Part shown: piece by piece, positions 24,300 to 34,134 of the stretch
Layout of the letters: each line of letters begins with the position of its first letter
How positions within the stretch are numbered: position 1 is the stretch's first letter
NCBI RefSeq assembly: GCF_000426245.1
Contig: NZ_AUEZ01000013.1
Coordinates: 62,001-126,000 of the forward strand
Reading direction: 5' to 3'
DNA from: Bradyrhizobium sp. Ai1a-2
GTDB taxonomy: Bacteria > Pseudomonadota > Alphaproteobacteria > Rhizobiales > Xanthobacteraceae
DNA: 64,000 bases
Position numbers and translations under genes: made by a program
Notes under the pieces: model-generated
What the model was told of the DNA's origin: nothing
Database searches by the model: none
Seen by the model: only the letters and a program-made list of their open reading frames with translations

Positions 24300-25533
24300 T
24301 GAAGCTCGAATAGGTCCGCTTGGGCTCGCCAACCACCTCGATACGCTCGAAGCGCTTCAGCATCTCCTCCCAGATGATCTTCAATTGCAGCTCGGCGAGC
24401 CGCATGCCGACGCAACGGTGGATACCGAAGCCGAACGACAAATGCGTGCGCGGCCGCGGCCGGTCGATGATGAACTCGTTGGGACGGTCGATCACGTCCT
24501 CGTCGCGGTTGCCGGAGACGTACCACATCACGACGCGGTCGCCCTTTCTGAACGTCTTGCCGCCGAGCTCGGTATCGACCAATGCGGTGCGCCGCATATG
24601 GGCGACCGGCGTCTGCCAGCGGATCACTTCCGGCACCATGGATTCGATCAATTCAGGGTTTTCCCTGAGCTTCTTGTACTGCTCCGGGTTCTCGTTCAGC
24701 GCCAGCACCGAACCGGTCATGGTGTTGCGGGTGGTGTCGTTGCCGCCGACGATGAGCAGCATGATGTTGCCCATCAGATTGTCGGGATCCATGTAGCGCG
24801 TGGCATCGCTATGCGCCATCATCGACAACAGATCGTTGCGCGGCTCGGCATTGACGCGCTCGTTCCAGAGCCTGGACATGTAGGCATAGCATTCGTCCAT
24901 CTCCCTGCGCCGCTGCTCCGGCGATTCGACGACGCCGCTCTTGGCCAGCGCGGTCACGACATCCGACCAGCGTGCCAGCTTGCGCCGCTCCTCCCAGGGG
25001 AAGTCGAACAGCGTCGCCAGCATCTGAGTGGTCAATTCGATTGAGACGCGTTCGACGAAATTGAAGGTCTCATTGCGCGGCAGATTGTCCAGCACTTTCG
25101 CCGAGCGCTCGCGGATCAAGTTCGCCAGTTCGTTCAGGTGCGTCGGCGTGAACATCGGCGCCACCGTCCTGCGCTGGTCGGCGTGCTTCGGCTGGTCCAT
25201 CGTGATGAAGCTCGGCCAGTCATAGCCGGGGGCCGCGTCGCGGATCGAGACGCCCCCGAGCGCGGCGTCTGAGGAGAAGATGCCGTGATTGGTCTCGACA
25301 TGCATGATGTCGTTGTATTTCACCACCGACCAATAGGGCTCGATCGGCGCGTTGGTGCAGTAGTGCACCGGCTCTTCCTCGCGCAGCCGCTCGAACCATG
25401 GCTGCCACGTGTCGTCCTGGAACAGCCGCGGCGCACCGGGGTGAAAATCTTTCAGCGGCGTCGAATAGGCCTGCTCGCGGGCGCGCAGCAGCCGTTCGGC
25501 CTTGTCGATGTTGGCCGGAGTTTGGATGTTCAT
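24259..25533 (-). CDS. Cytochrome P450, CYP153-like alkane or fatty-acid hydroxylase type
   Basis: The 424-residue soluble P450 has an I-helix oxygen-binding GGNDTTRNTM, the ExxR motif EVIRWQTP.AHMRR, and heme-binding SFGFGIHRCVGMRLAELQLK with the Cys ligand. YWSVVKYNDIMHVETNHGIF and VSIRDAAPGYDWPSFITMDQ resemble the CYP153 branch, which hydroxylates terminal carbons of alkanes and similar chains using a ferredoxin and its reductase. No redox partner gene is adjacent. ATG 25533 follows a short AT-poor leader. It converges on the cyclase gene and overlaps it by 41 bases. Confidence 0.9.
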   Translation of the reverse strand: MNIQTPANIDKAERLLRAREQAYSTPLKDFHPGAPRLFQDDTWQPWFERLREEEPVHYCTNAPIEPYWSVVKYNDIMHVETNHGIFSSDAALGGVSIRDAAPGYDWPSFITMDQPKHADQRRTVAPMFTPTHLNELANLIRERSAKVLDNLPRNETFNFVERVSIELTTQMLATLFDFPWEERRKLARWSDVVTALAKSGVVESPEQRRREMDECYAYMSRLWNERVNAEPRNDLLSMMAHSDATRYMDPDNLMGNIMLLIVGGNDTTRNTMTGSVLALNENPEQYKKLRENPELIESMVPEVIRWQTPVAHMRRTALVDTELGGKTFRKGDRVVMWYVSGNRDEDVIDRPNEFIIDRPRPRTHLSFGFGIHRCVGMRLAELQLKIIWEEMLKRFERIEVVGEPKRTYSSFIKGYVSLPVRIAA

Positions 25534-25748
25534 CGTTGATCGTTCCAGCACGTCTGTCAGGCAGGGGATTAAGGTCGCCCCAGCTCTTCCTGTCCGCAAC
25601 TACCAAAGTGTTACGACGCGTCGGAATTCGGTTACGACTGAAACATCCGTTGTCGTATTGGACGTATTGAACCGGTCCGCCAGTCCGCCCGGCCCTTCGG
25701 GCCAGGCGCATTTGCAAACGTGGCGCTTCGTCGCTTCAGGGCCAGGCT

Positions 25749-27125
25749 TCAGCCCAACGGCCGAATGTTCTGGTTCATCCGGAAGAAGTTTTTCGGATCG
25801 TACTTTGTCTTCAGTTCCTGAAGACGCCGGTAGTTTGGCCCATAGGCAGCTGAAACCGCATCGCCGGGTTCATCGTCGCCGAGGTAATTCACATATCGGC
25901 CAGCGGCCGCAAAGGGCTCCATCGCCGTATATGTCTCACGCGCCCACGCAATGCACTGATCGGTGATTGCCGGCTCCATCCATTGGGACAATACGATGAA
26001 GTTGTAGCCGATCGCTCGATGCGGGAAGGCCGTATCCTGGACGCCAACCCGCGCAACGGCACCGTGGATATGTTCGAGCAGAAGCTGCCCCATCGGACTC
26101 GGACAGCGCGCGAAACACTCGATCATGGTGTCGATTGCATCATCGCTCAACTGTTTCAGGAAGGTCGATTTCCAGTAATTGAATGCCCCCTTTGGAAAGC
26201 CGCCATCGAGCATGCCGTTGAGGTCGCAGTAGGTCATCTGACCAACCGCATCCAGTATTGGAGATCCGAACTGCTTGAGCGGCGATACCGCCTTTTCGCC
26301 GGCGGCGAGTGAACCACAGTGACTCGTCACCATCGCCCCCAGCTTGACGCCGGAGCCATCGGGCGCATGAGCGAGGGCGGCGAATAATGTCTGTTCATCA
26401 GGCAGCGACGCAGTGCTCTCGCGGAAAAATCTCAGCACATCGCGGGCGCGGTCATACGGGTGCGCGAGCAAGCCGCCCGTGACAGTCGGGCCTATCGGAT
26501 ACAGCTGATATTCCAATGATGTTGCCACGCCGAAATTGCCGCCTCCTCCGCGCACGGCCCAAAACAGGTCGGGTTCTTCGTCCCCGCTCGTCCGCATGGC
26601 TTTGCCCTCGGCGTCGACGAGTTCGACGGAGCGAAGATTGTCGAGGGCGAGCCCATACTTGCCCATCAACCAGCCCAAACCACCCCCGAGGGTGAGCCCG
26701 GCGACCCCCGTGCTCGAGACAACGCCGCCCGTCACTGCGAGGCCGTGCTTTTGCGTCTCCCGATTGAGCTCGGCCCAGGTAGCTCCGCCCTGCGCGCGGA
26801 CCGTTCGGTTCTTGAGATCGACCTCAACCGCTTTCATCGGCGCCAAGTCGATCATAACGCCGCCATCGGTCGTCGCGCGTCCTGCCACATTGTGGCCGCC
26901 TCCGCGAACCGCCACTTCGAGACCCAGCTCTTGCGTAAGCTTGACCGCCTCGATCACGTCTGTCGGATTATGGCATTGCGCGATCAACGCCGGACGTTTG
27001 TCCACCAGCCCGTTGTGCACCCTCCTTGCCTCCTCGTAGCCAGCATCTGCGGGCTTGAGGAGTTGCCCCGTGAAGGTTTTGCCTAGCTTGGCCGCAGCAG
27101 CGGCAACAGATTGATCTGCCGTCAT
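25749..27125 (-). CDS. FAD-binding oxidoreductase, berberine-bridge enzyme-like
   Basis: The 458-residue protein has an FAD PCMH domain: CHNPTDVIEAVKLTQELGLE, then VAVRGGGHNVAGRATTDGGV, where His in GGGHNVAG is the usual covalent FAD attachment site. LTLGGGLGWLMGKYGLALDN follows. The C-terminal BBE domain ends YDPKNFFRMNQNIRPLG, the family's Y-D-P-x-N-x-F/L-N-Q-N-I signature. AAGGAG precedes ATG 27125. No signal peptide is seen, so it is cytoplasmic. Such enzymes oxidise sugars, alcohols or secondary metabolites; the substrate is unknown. Confidence 0.92.
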   Translation of the reverse strand: MTADQSVAAAAAKLGKTFTGQLLKPADAGYEEARRVHNGLVDKRPALIAQCHNPTDVIEAVKLTQELGLEVAVRGGGHNVAGRATTDGGVMIDLAPMKAVEVDLKNRTVRAQGGATWAELNRETQKHGLAVTGGVVSSTGVAGLTLGGGLGWLMGKYGLALDNLRSVELVDAEGKAMRTSGDEEPDLFWAVRGGGGNFGVATSLEYQLYPIGPTVTGGLLAHPYDRARDVLRFFRESTASLPDEQTLFAALAHAPDGSGVKLGAMVTSHCGSLAAGEKAVSPLKQFGSPILDAVGQMTYCDLNGMLDGGFPKGAFNYWKSTFLKQLSDDAIDTMIECFARCPSPMGQLLLEHIHGAVARVGVQDTAFPHRAIGYNFIVLSQWMEPAITDQCIAWARETYTAMEPFAAAGRYVNYLGDDEPGDAVSAAYGPNYRRLQELKTKYDPKNFFRMNQNIRPLG

Positions 27126-27712
27126 GGCGCTCTCCTTCGTGTCAACCAAAATTGTCCGCGCCAGGCAATATTGAACAAACGCAAAGAATTCACCTGACGT
27201 CGCTTTTCCTGGTGTTCGCGATCGCGAATTGCAAACGTCTACGGCCGAAATGGCCGCTCTCCAGCTACAATATTATGTCAGCGTTGGGTGAACGGGCTAC
27301 GGTTGTCATTTCCCCGCTTCACCAAAGGCACTTCCAAGTCTGGCATGAGCTGACCCGCGCTTCAGCTCTCACCATATCCCATATCGGCTGTTGGAGGTAA
27401 GCCCGACATGACCCGGCGCTTGCCTTGATCGCCGCTTTTTACCCCAGGAGGTACCAACGAAAATCTGCCTTGTCAGGTCCGGTCTGGGGCTCACGCGGGA
27501 CCAGACTGTCTTCCCCGAACCTGGTCGGCCGCATGTTGTGGCCTGGTCACAACATATGACAATGCGGTGTTTCGTCAGTAGCTGAATTCGGATGCGTGGA
27601 AATATTATCGTAGTGGCATAGGAACAGTTGGGGCGAGCTTGATCGCTCCCCCGCTCCTTGATCGGAGCCGCGCGCAGCGTCGTATTCGTTCGATTTGACA
27701 GGAATGATCCCA
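27126..27712. other. Gene-free gap
   Basis: I see no supported gene between the divergent oxidoreductase genes. At about 27660-27700 the leader of the next gene begins, with an AGGAATGATCC ribosome site. No repeat or hairpin of note was found. Confidence 0.5.
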
Positions 27713-29227
27713 ATGAGCGGCAACGATCGATATCGATCCACCGGTGACATCTTGCACACAGCGATCGTGGGCGCCGGCGTTGGCGGCCTCTACACCGCGT
27801 GGCGTCTGCTCGGTTGCGGCCAGCCTCCCGGCAGCATTGCGGTGTTCGAGGCGTCCGCGCACGTCGGCGGCCGCCTGCTCAGCGTGACCATGCCGGGGAC
27901 CACCGGCATCGCCGCAGAATTCGGCGGGATGCGCTTTCTTTCCAGTCACGCGCTCATCACCTCGCTCGCGGCAAAGTTCGGTCTCGGGATTCGCGAGTTC
28001 ACCACGGGCAACTCGGAGAGCATTTTCTATTCCCGGGCCAAGCAGTGGCGTGCCGGCGACATCGCAAAGAAGCACCCCCTCCCCTACGGGCTGCGGCCGG
28101 ACGAGCTCTATCTCGATCCGTTCGAATTGATCGTCAAAGCCGTCCAACGGGTGATGCCTTCCATGAAGCACCTGTCGCCCGATGAGTGGGTGAAGATGAA
28201 AGAGTCGCTCATGCTCGACGGCTTTCCATTGATCGACTGGGGCTTCTGCAATCTGCTTGGCCGTTTCCTGTCGGATGAGGCGCTGCAATTCATCGAGATG
28301 GGGATTGGCTACAGTGCAGTCGTGAGCAACTGGAATGCCGCCGACGCATTGTCGCTGGTGGCCGAGTATACCAGCAGCCCGACCGAGAAAACCCTGGTGG
28401 ACGGCATGCAGGCCTTGCCGAACGCGCTTGCGGCCGCCGTCGCACGCGAAGGCAGCGCCATTCATCATCAGCACAGGCTGGTATCGCTGCGCGGTCCGGC
28501 CCAGACAGGCGATGGCCTGCACGAACTCGTCTTCATGACGCCTGACGGACCGCGCGCCGTTCGTGCGCGCCGTGTCGTGCTTGCGCTGCCGCGCCGGGCA
28601 ATCGAGATCATCGACGACTGCGCTGCGTTGAAAGAACCACGCATCACGGCTCTGCTCGCGACTGTGACGCCGCGGCCGCTCGGCAAGCTGTTCCTCGCCC
28701 ATGAGCAGCCCTGGTGGCGTCCGCTTGGTCTGACCAGCGGACGCGCGACGACCGACCTGCCGATCCGGCAGATCTATTATTTCGGCACCGAGCCCGACCG
28801 GCCGGCAGGCGCGACAGGCCACCTGACCATGGGCTATTTCGATCGTCCGCAGCTCGATTACTGGGCTGGCCTGCGGCGCCTGGAACAGCCAGGCGGCAAC
28901 GGATTCACCATGCTCGATCCTGATGGCCCCGTGGCGACAGAAGCCCGTCGCCAGATCGGTGTCGTGCACGGGCTCGACCAGCCGATGCCAGCACCGCTGT
29001 CGGTCGGCTTCATGAACTGGGAAGACGATCCCTACGGTGGCGCCTGGCACACCTGGAATCAGGGCGTGAAGAGCTGGGAGGTCATGGAGAAGATCGCGGC
29101 GCCGGTGCCCGGAACGGCACTGCACATCGTCGGCGAGAGCTGGTCGACCAAGCAGGGATGGGTGGAGGGCGCGCTGGAGACTGCGGAGGCCGCGGTAGGC
29201 ACGATGACGCGCGTACTTGCAAGCTGA
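27713..29227 (+). CDS. Flavin-containing amine oxidase / L-amino acid oxidase-like protein
   Basis: The 504-residue protein has the N-terminal dinucleotide motif TAIVGAGVGGLYTAWRLLGC (about 15-34) and the amine-oxidase AEFGGMRFLSS phrase (the R-x-GGMR motif of L-amino-acid oxidases, about 70-80). VVLALPRRAIE follows, and WVEGALETAEAAV is at the C-terminal FAD end. It starts at ATG 27713; an upstream ATG at 27695 is in frame but farther from the ribosome site. It has no Tat-like signal. It probably deaminates an amino acid or amine with release of hydrogen peroxide. Confidence 0.9.
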   Translation: MSGNDRYRSTGDILHTAIVGAGVGGLYTAWRLLGCGQPPGSIAVFEASAHVGGRLLSVTMPGTTGIAAEFGGMRFLSSHALITSLAAKFGLGIREFTTGNSESIFYSRAKQWRAGDIAKKHPLPYGLRPDELYLDPFELIVKAVQRVMPSMKHLSPDEWVKMKESLMLDGFPLIDWGFCNLLGRFLSDEALQFIEMGIGYSAVVSNWNAADALSLVAEYTSSPTEKTLVDGMQALPNALAAAVAREGSAIHHQHRLVSLRGPAQTGDGLHELVFMTPDGPRAVRARRVVLALPRRAIEIIDDCAALKEPRITALLATVTPRPLGKLFLAHEQPWWRPLGLTSGRATTDLPIRQIYYFGTEPDRPAGATGHLTMGYFDRPQLDYWAGLRRLEQPGGNGFTMLDPDGPVATEARRQIGVVHGLDQPMPAPLSVGFMNWEDDPYGGAWHTWNQGVKSWEVMEKIAAPVPGTALHIVGESWSTKQGWVEGALETAEAAVGTMTRVLAS

Positions 29228-29358
29228 GGTCCTGCTCGTCAAAGCGGCTATGCTCAGGTCTCGAATTGGCGCTGAACCGAGCAGCGATTGAGCCGTTGCC
29301 ACGTTGAGATAGGCGGTAATCTGGGATAGTCGCTTTGTGCGCCTACCATCGCCGCGTT

Positions 29359-29465
29359 CTGGAGCGTTTTCGGTTCTGATTGAATCAGAACCGAAGCTCT
29401 AGATTCTTGTTTTGACGCGTTTTCTTCACGCGAACCGGTGTCCACTCCGCTCCAAAACGCTCTAG
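29359..29465. repeat. Dispersed repeat, family A (full copy)
   Basis: The order is GAGCGTTTTCGGTTCTGATTG, AATCAGAACCGAAGCTCTAG, then GACGCGTTTTCTTCACGCGA, ACCGGTGTCCACTCCGCTCC and AAAACGCTCTAG. The outer AGCGTTTT / AAAACGCT arms make the element a single large palindrome. This is the best complete copy in the window and lies between the oxidase and the cytochrome gene. Confidence 0.75.
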
Positions 29466-29478
29466 GGATGCTTCGGAT

Positions 29479-30348
29479 ATGCCGACAACGATAATCAGGC
29501 TTGCTTTCGTGACGGCTTTCTCGCTGGTCGCCTTCATAGGGCCAACCTCGGCCTGGGCGGCCGGTCCGACGTTGACGGTGTCGGCCGGTGGCAACGTTCA
29601 GGTCTTCGATCGGGACGCCCTGCTTGCGCGTCCAGATGTCGTCGAGATCACCACGTCGCGTGACGTCGCATATCGTAACCCTCGGACGTATCGCGCCGTG
29701 GCGCTCGCGAAGTTATTCGAAGGAGCCGCCGTTCCAGCCGGCGCCGTGGTGGAAGCGGCAGCGCAGGACGGCTTCGTGACCCAACTCCCTCGCGATCTGA
29801 TCTATGCTGGCGACGGCATCGTCGGGTACCTGGCAATCGAAGCCGCCGACCAACCGTGGCCGCCAATTCCAGGTAAGGCGAAGAGCGCGGGCCCCTTCTA
29901 TATCGTGTGGGTCGGCCATGAAGCGCCATCCGTCCCAATCATGAATTGGCCCTACCAGGTCGTAAGTTTGTCGGTGCAGGACGCACCGGCCAGGCGATGG
30001 CCCTCACTCGCGGTCGATCCCACGCTCCCCGCGCTCGATCCGGTGCGAGAGGGCCAGATCGTTTTCGTGAACAAATGCCTCACATGCCATACGTTGAACA
30101 ATGCGGGACCAGCGACGGCCGGCCCCGATCTGAATTTGCCGATGAACCCGACGGAGTACTTCACCGACGCCGGCCTGCGCGCGCTGATCCGAGATACGCG
30201 CTCAGTTCGGGTTTGGCCGGAGCAGCGGATGCCGAGCCTTTCCAAAGAAGACCTGAGCGATGAGGAAATCGAGCTGATCGTGGCGTATCTGAAGCACATG
30301 GCGGGCAGGAAGAACCAGGCAACGGAGCGCGGAAGCGGCAAACCTTAG
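29479..30348 (+). CDS. Periplasmic c-type cytochrome with N-terminal oxidoreductase-like domain
   Basis: The 289-residue protein has a signal peptide (LAFVTAFSLVAFIGPTSAWA). The first domain (about 30-180) contains ALLARPDVVEITTSRDVAYR and FYIVWVGHEAPSVPIMNWPY, resembling molybdopterin-oxidoreductase-domain proteins without seeing its cofactor ligands. A class I cytochrome c domain follows with CLTCH heme attachment (about 205) and PEQRMPSL, in which Met is the likely axial ligand. ATG 29479 has GGGATGC upstream. The single heme makes it an electron carrier or small oxidase subunit; the partner is not adjacent. Confidence 0.88.
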   Translation: MPTTIIRLAFVTAFSLVAFIGPTSAWAAGPTLTVSAGGNVQVFDRDALLARPDVVEITTSRDVAYRNPRTYRAVALAKLFEGAAVPAGAVVEAAAQDGFVTQLPRDLIYAGDGIVGYLAIEAADQPWPPIPGKAKSAGPFYIVWVGHEAPSVPIMNWPYQVVSLSVQDAPARRWPSLAVDPTLPALDPVREGQIVFVNKCLTCHTLNNAGPATAGPDLNLPMNPTEYFTDAGLRALIRDTRSVRVWPEQRMPSLSKEDLSDEEIELIVAYLKHMAGRKNQATERGSGKP

Positions 30349-30418
30349 GTAAATCGCAGGCAGTAGCCGCTCTTCAATCTCCGTGCGCCGCAAAACCTTG
30401 GGTGATCAGCACGATCGA

Positions 30419-32281
30419 TCATGTCTGGACGCGTTGGACAACGCTGGTCGGCCCGGCAGCATGGCTAGGCGCGACCAGGGGAAATGTCATGCAGACGGAA
30501 GTGCCTTTTCCGGGAGCGGAGATGAGCGTGATCCGTCCGCCGAGCTGCTCGGTCACGAGATTGTGGACGATATAGAGGCCGAGCCCGGTGCCGCCGTTCG
30601 CCCGTCGCGTGGTGAAGAACGGATCGAACACATGACGCTGAATTTCCTCCGGAATGCCGCATCCGTCGTCGGAGAAAACGATCTCAACCTGACCGACGGC
30701 GAGGCGCGTTGCCTCGATCAGCATATTTCCCCCGGGCCCGTCGGCAAAGCCGTGGTTAACGGCATTGAAGATCAGGTTGGTCAGCACCTGTCCGTAAGCG
30801 CCGGGGTAGCTGTCCAGGATGATGTCGGAGGGGATGTCGATCGCCAAGGACCTGCGCGGCTTGGGCAGGCCCGGCACCACGCTGGCGACGATCTGCTCGG
30901 TCGCAACTCTCAGATCAAACTTGCGGCGATCGGCTTGGCTGCGATCGACGGCAACCTGTTTGAACGCTTGAATCAGCTCCCCGGCGCGTTCGAGATTCGA
31001 CACCAACTGATTGGCGGCGTCGCGGTTGGTGTCGGCGAAATCCGCAAGCAGGGACCGGCGCACGGGGCCTGAGAGGATTTGATGTCCGAACCTGGCGCAA
31101 CGTTGCGCCAGAGTAGAAGCAATGGTCAGGCTGATGCCGATGGGACCGTTGAGTTCGTGAGCGACGCCCGCAACGAGGCGCCCGAGTGCGGCAAGTCTTT
31201 CAGTCTCAATGAGATAACGCTCAGCTTCGCTTGCGTGCAGCGCGGCTTCGGCGATCTTCCTCTTCTCCCGGATTTCGGCAAATAACGCAGCCAGAAATGA
31301 CGCGCCGACGGTCACAAGCAGAATGCTGACCTGCGCTGCCAGAACACGCTCGTCCAACGAAAGCGCAGGATTGCCAAAATAGCCGATGCCAAAGGTGGTC
31401 GTCCAAACAATCGAAAGACTGACAATGAAGGCCGCCGCGGCGGCAAAAACCGGCCGGCACCGCGCCGCAAGCCACAACATCGGGGCGAACAAGACGGCAA
31501 CCGGCCCAACATTCGCCAGCAGGTCCGACCGCAGGAAAATGGCGAGTGCGCTCACGAGTGCAAGCGCCGCAACCGTCAAGGCGCCCTCGATCAGTTCGCC
31601 GAGCGGCGGCCGGTCGCGGGCCGCCGAAGCGAGCTCGATCACCAACGGCGTAACCGCCATGATCCCCAGTCCATCGGACGCAAACCAGTGCTGCCAGGTC
31701 GTCCATATCGGCGTCGTCGAGCTGTGGAAAAATCTGAATACGATCGCGCCGCCAACGCCGGACACGGCTGTCCCTATCATGGCTGCCGCGACCAGTCCCG
31801 CCATGTTGCGCACCTTGCTCAAGGTGAAGTCGGGACCAAAGCAACGCTCGATGAGCCATGCCGTGAGCGCCGCCTCGCCGGCATTGCACAGGCCGAACAG
31901 AAAGGCGCCCGGGACATTTCGATCGCCAAGCAGATTCGCCAGAATGGTGGCGGCCATCGTGCCGAAAATGACCGGCCATCGCGCCTGGAAACCGAGAGCG
32001 ATGAGGGCCCCGGCCGACACGCCTGCGGCGGGCCAGAAAACAGCTACGCCCTCGGGTTTGGTCAGCAGTGCAAGGCTCAGCCGCGCCGCTACGAAATAGA
32101 CGACGCCGATCGCGATAGTGAGCGCGATCGCGTGCACCCACCGCGTCAGATCGAGACCGGTCGACCCCTCATGCCGGGCCTTTGTTCGCGGGTTCTGAAG
32201 CACCAGGCGATCCTTGCCCCATCGCCATCCAAGCACAGACTCCGAAACGTATTCCTGCAACAGACGCGAGGTCCAACCCAT
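30419..32281 (-). CDS. Sensor histidine kinase with MASE1 domain
   Basis: The protein is about 620 residues. An N-terminal integral-membrane MASE1-like sensor of several segments spans about 50-330 (AVFWPAAGVSAGALIALGFQ, ARWPVIFGTMAATILANLLG). A coiled-coil (EKRKIAEAALHASEAERYLI) is followed by the phospho-His in LVAGVAHELNGPIGISLTIA, then the ATPase N-box NLIFNAVNHG, D-box DDGCGIPEE and G-box GGTGLGLYIV. It ends in an Ala-rich tail. ATG 32281 is chosen; an in-frame ATG at 32356 is possible. No response-regulator partner is adjacent. The nearest OmpR-type regulators are at 36747 and a relic at 34135. Confidence 0.9.
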   Translation of the reverse strand: MGWTSRLLQEYVSESVLGWRWGKDRLVLQNPRTKARHEGSTGLDLTRWVHAIALTIAIGVVYFVAARLSLALLTKPEGVAVFWPAAGVSAGALIALGFQARWPVIFGTMAATILANLLGDRNVPGAFLFGLCNAGEAALTAWLIERCFGPDFTLSKVRNMAGLVAAAMIGTAVSGVGGAIVFRFFHSSTTPIWTTWQHWFASDGLGIMAVTPLVIELASAARDRPPLGELIEGALTVAALALVSALAIFLRSDLLANVGPVAVLFAPMLWLAARCRPVFAAAAAFIVSLSIVWTTTFGIGYFGNPALSLDERVLAAQVSILLVTVGASFLAALFAEIREKRKIAEAALHASEAERYLIETERLAALGRLVAGVAHELNGPIGISLTIASTLAQRCARFGHQILSGPVRRSLLADFADTNRDAANQLVSNLERAGELIQAFKQVAVDRSQADRRKFDLRVATEQIVASVVPGLPKPRRSLAIDIPSDIILDSYPGAYGQVLTNLIFNAVNHGFADGPGGNMLIEATRLAVGQVEIVFSDDGCGIPEEIQRHVFDPFFTTRRANGGTGLGLYIVHNLVTEQLGGRITLISAPGKGTSVCMTFPLVAPSHAAGPTSVVQRVQT

Positions 32282-32481
32282 GGTGGATTGGACCGAAAGC
32301 TGTCTTGAGTGCTGACTGTAGGCCGAACGAGGCCCAAACCTCAAGTAGCTCCGCAAGCGAAGATACGAGGGATCACGCCCTCAGCAGATCCAAAGGTCGG
32401 TTTCTCGCCCCCTGGCTGTCTCAAAATCGCCAAGCCGGCTCATCCGACCGCAACCTTATGCCGGCCTCGACGAACGCTGCG

Positions 32482-33249
32482 CTACGCCCTCGACGCGGCG
32501 TGCGCCCTATCGTTTGACGAATTTTTTCCGAGTCCGGCGCGCATTAAGCGGGGCTTGGACGGTGGAGCATTTCGACCGCTGACCGTTTCAAATCGAAGCC
32601 AGACGGGCAGCGCTCTTGCAATCCGCCGATCGCCATCGACGTGCAGTGCCGTGCCGGCGGCGTCGCACCACTTCCTATGACCAAGATAGACCTCGACGTA
32701 ATCGCGGATATTGCCGCGAAGCGTAAGATCGACGGCAAATCCCGGGTCCTTCATGCAGACATCGACACCCGATCGTCCGAGGATCAGCCACATGATCCGG
32801 AATTTCGTACGGCTCGCCGGCACGCCAGAGAATTCGAAACGCAGGACAACGCGGCGATCCGGCAACGCGCTCAGATCAACACGCCGGCGCAATCCCCATA
32901 TCAGCAGGGCAGGATCAAGATCGGAACGTTTGATCCGGTCACGGGTGTGAGTCATTCCCCACTGCCCCAGCGCTTCCACCACCGGACGCAGGTCCTCGCC
33001 GGCGGGCGTCAGTCCGTACTCATGACCCACCGCGTCGGCGCGCGGCCGGCGCTCGATGACACCGTGGTCCTCCAGCTCACGCAGCCGGGCGACGAGGACG
33101 GCCCGGGAAATCAACGGCACGCCGCGATGGATGTCGTTGAAGGAGAGCGGGCCAGCCATCAGTTCGCGCACGATGAGCGGAGTCCAGCGGGCGGCGAAAA
33201 TCTCCGATGCCTTCGCGACCGGACAGAACTGACCATAATCGGCTGACAT
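32482..33249 (-). CDS. HxlR family transcriptional regulator
   Basis: The 255-residue protein begins MSADYGQFCPVAKASEIFAA, then RWTPLIVRELMAGPLSFNDI and ISRAVLVARLRELEDHGVIE, the HxlR winged-helix signature with its N-terminal Cys. A C-terminal SCP2-like sterol-carrier domain of about 100 residues follows, a common two-domain form of HxlR proteins. ATG 33249 is preferred; the frame extends to 33324. It is divergent from the alpha/beta hydrolase gene (33414) with 164 bases between, so it probably controls it. Its ligand is unknown. Confidence 0.88.
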   Translation of the reverse strand: MSADYGQFCPVAKASEIFAARWTPLIVRELMAGPLSFNDIHRGVPLISRAVLVARLRELEDHGVIERRPRADAVGHEYGLTPAGEDLRPVVEALGQWGMTHTRDRIKRSDLDPALLIWGLRRRVDLSALPDRRVVLRFEFSGVPASRTKFRIMWLILGRSGVDVCMKDPGFAVDLTLRGNIRDYVEVYLGHRKWCDAAGTALHVDGDRRIARALPVWLRFETVSGRNAPPSKPRLMRAGLGKNSSNDRAHAASRA

Positions 33250-33413
33250 GCTCGCGATGTAGTGACCGGCGGGTCTAACGGCAAGTACGAAAAACAGACT
33301 GGTGGAACCAGGCGCCTTCTCCACATGTCAGCACGTCACCGCTATTTGCGGAGTTTCTTTCACCTGCAAGCCGCCTCGTGTCGCGGCGCCGACATCGCAA
33401 GGAGTGCACCACA

Positions 33414-34130
33414 ATGACAACTTTCGTCCTGATCCACGGAGCCTGGCATGGCAGTTGGTGCTGGACCCGCGTACGCGACCTGCTAGCCTCCGAAGGGCAC
33501 CGGGTGTTCACGCCGACGCTGACGGGCATCGGAGAACGCTCGCATCTCTTGAGCCGCGATGTCAGCCTCGACACCCACATCGCTGACGTCGTCAACCTCA
33601 TCACTTGGGAAGACCTGCGCGAAATCGTCCTGGTCGGACACTCCTACGGCGGAGTCGTCGCGGGCCACGTCGCCGACCGGATACCGGAACGGATTCGCTC
33701 GCTCGTCTATCTCGATGCCTTCGTGCCTGAGAACGGCAAGGCTCTTTTCGACTACCTGCCCGACAACGGCCAGGGCTTTCGGGAACTCGCTGCGGCGAGC
33801 GGCGAAGGCTGGAAGGTTCCAGCGCCCCCGGCATCGTTCTTCGCGGTCAACGCGGCAGATACCACCTGGGTGGACCGAAAGTGCACGATGCATCCGTTGT
33901 CCACCTTTGAAGCGCCGGCGCGGATCAGCGGCGCCTGCGATGGCGTCCCAAACATCGGATACATTCTGGCGGGTGACTTTGACTATCATCCGTTCAGGCA
34001 GTTTTACGCCCGGGCAGGAGAGCGCCGCTGGTGGAAGGCGGAGCTTGCGTGCGGACATGATGTGATGCTCGACATGCCAAACGAGCTGACGGCCCTGCTG
34101 CTGCAGCGGACCGCGGCAGAGTCATCATGA
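33414..34130 (+). CDS. Alpha/beta fold hydrolase
   Basis: The 238-residue esterase-like protein begins MTTFVLIHGAWHGSWCWTRV (oxyanion HGAWHG). The nucleophile is in VLVGHSYGGVVAGHVADRIP (Ser in GHSYGG), and the His is in ELACGHDVMLDMPNEL. YLDAFVPENG is the usual acid-strand phrase. The length and motif order match plant-type salicylate/methyl-ester esterase-like hydrolases found in bacteria. AAGGAG precedes ATG 33414. It is divergent from the HxlR gene and probably regulated by it. A fragment of a response regulator starts five bases after its stop. Confidence 0.9.
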   Translation: MTTFVLIHGAWHGSWCWTRVRDLLASEGHRVFTPTLTGIGERSHLLSRDVSLDTHIADVVNLITWEDLREIVLVGHSYGGVVAGHVADRIPERIRSLVYLDAFVPENGKALFDYLPDNGQGFRELAAASGEGWKVPAPPASFFAVNAADTTWVDRKCTMHPLSTFEAPARISGACDGVPNIGYILAGDFDYHPFRQFYARAGERRWWKAELACGHDVMLDMPNELTALLLQRTAAESS

Positions 34131-34134
34131 CCAC

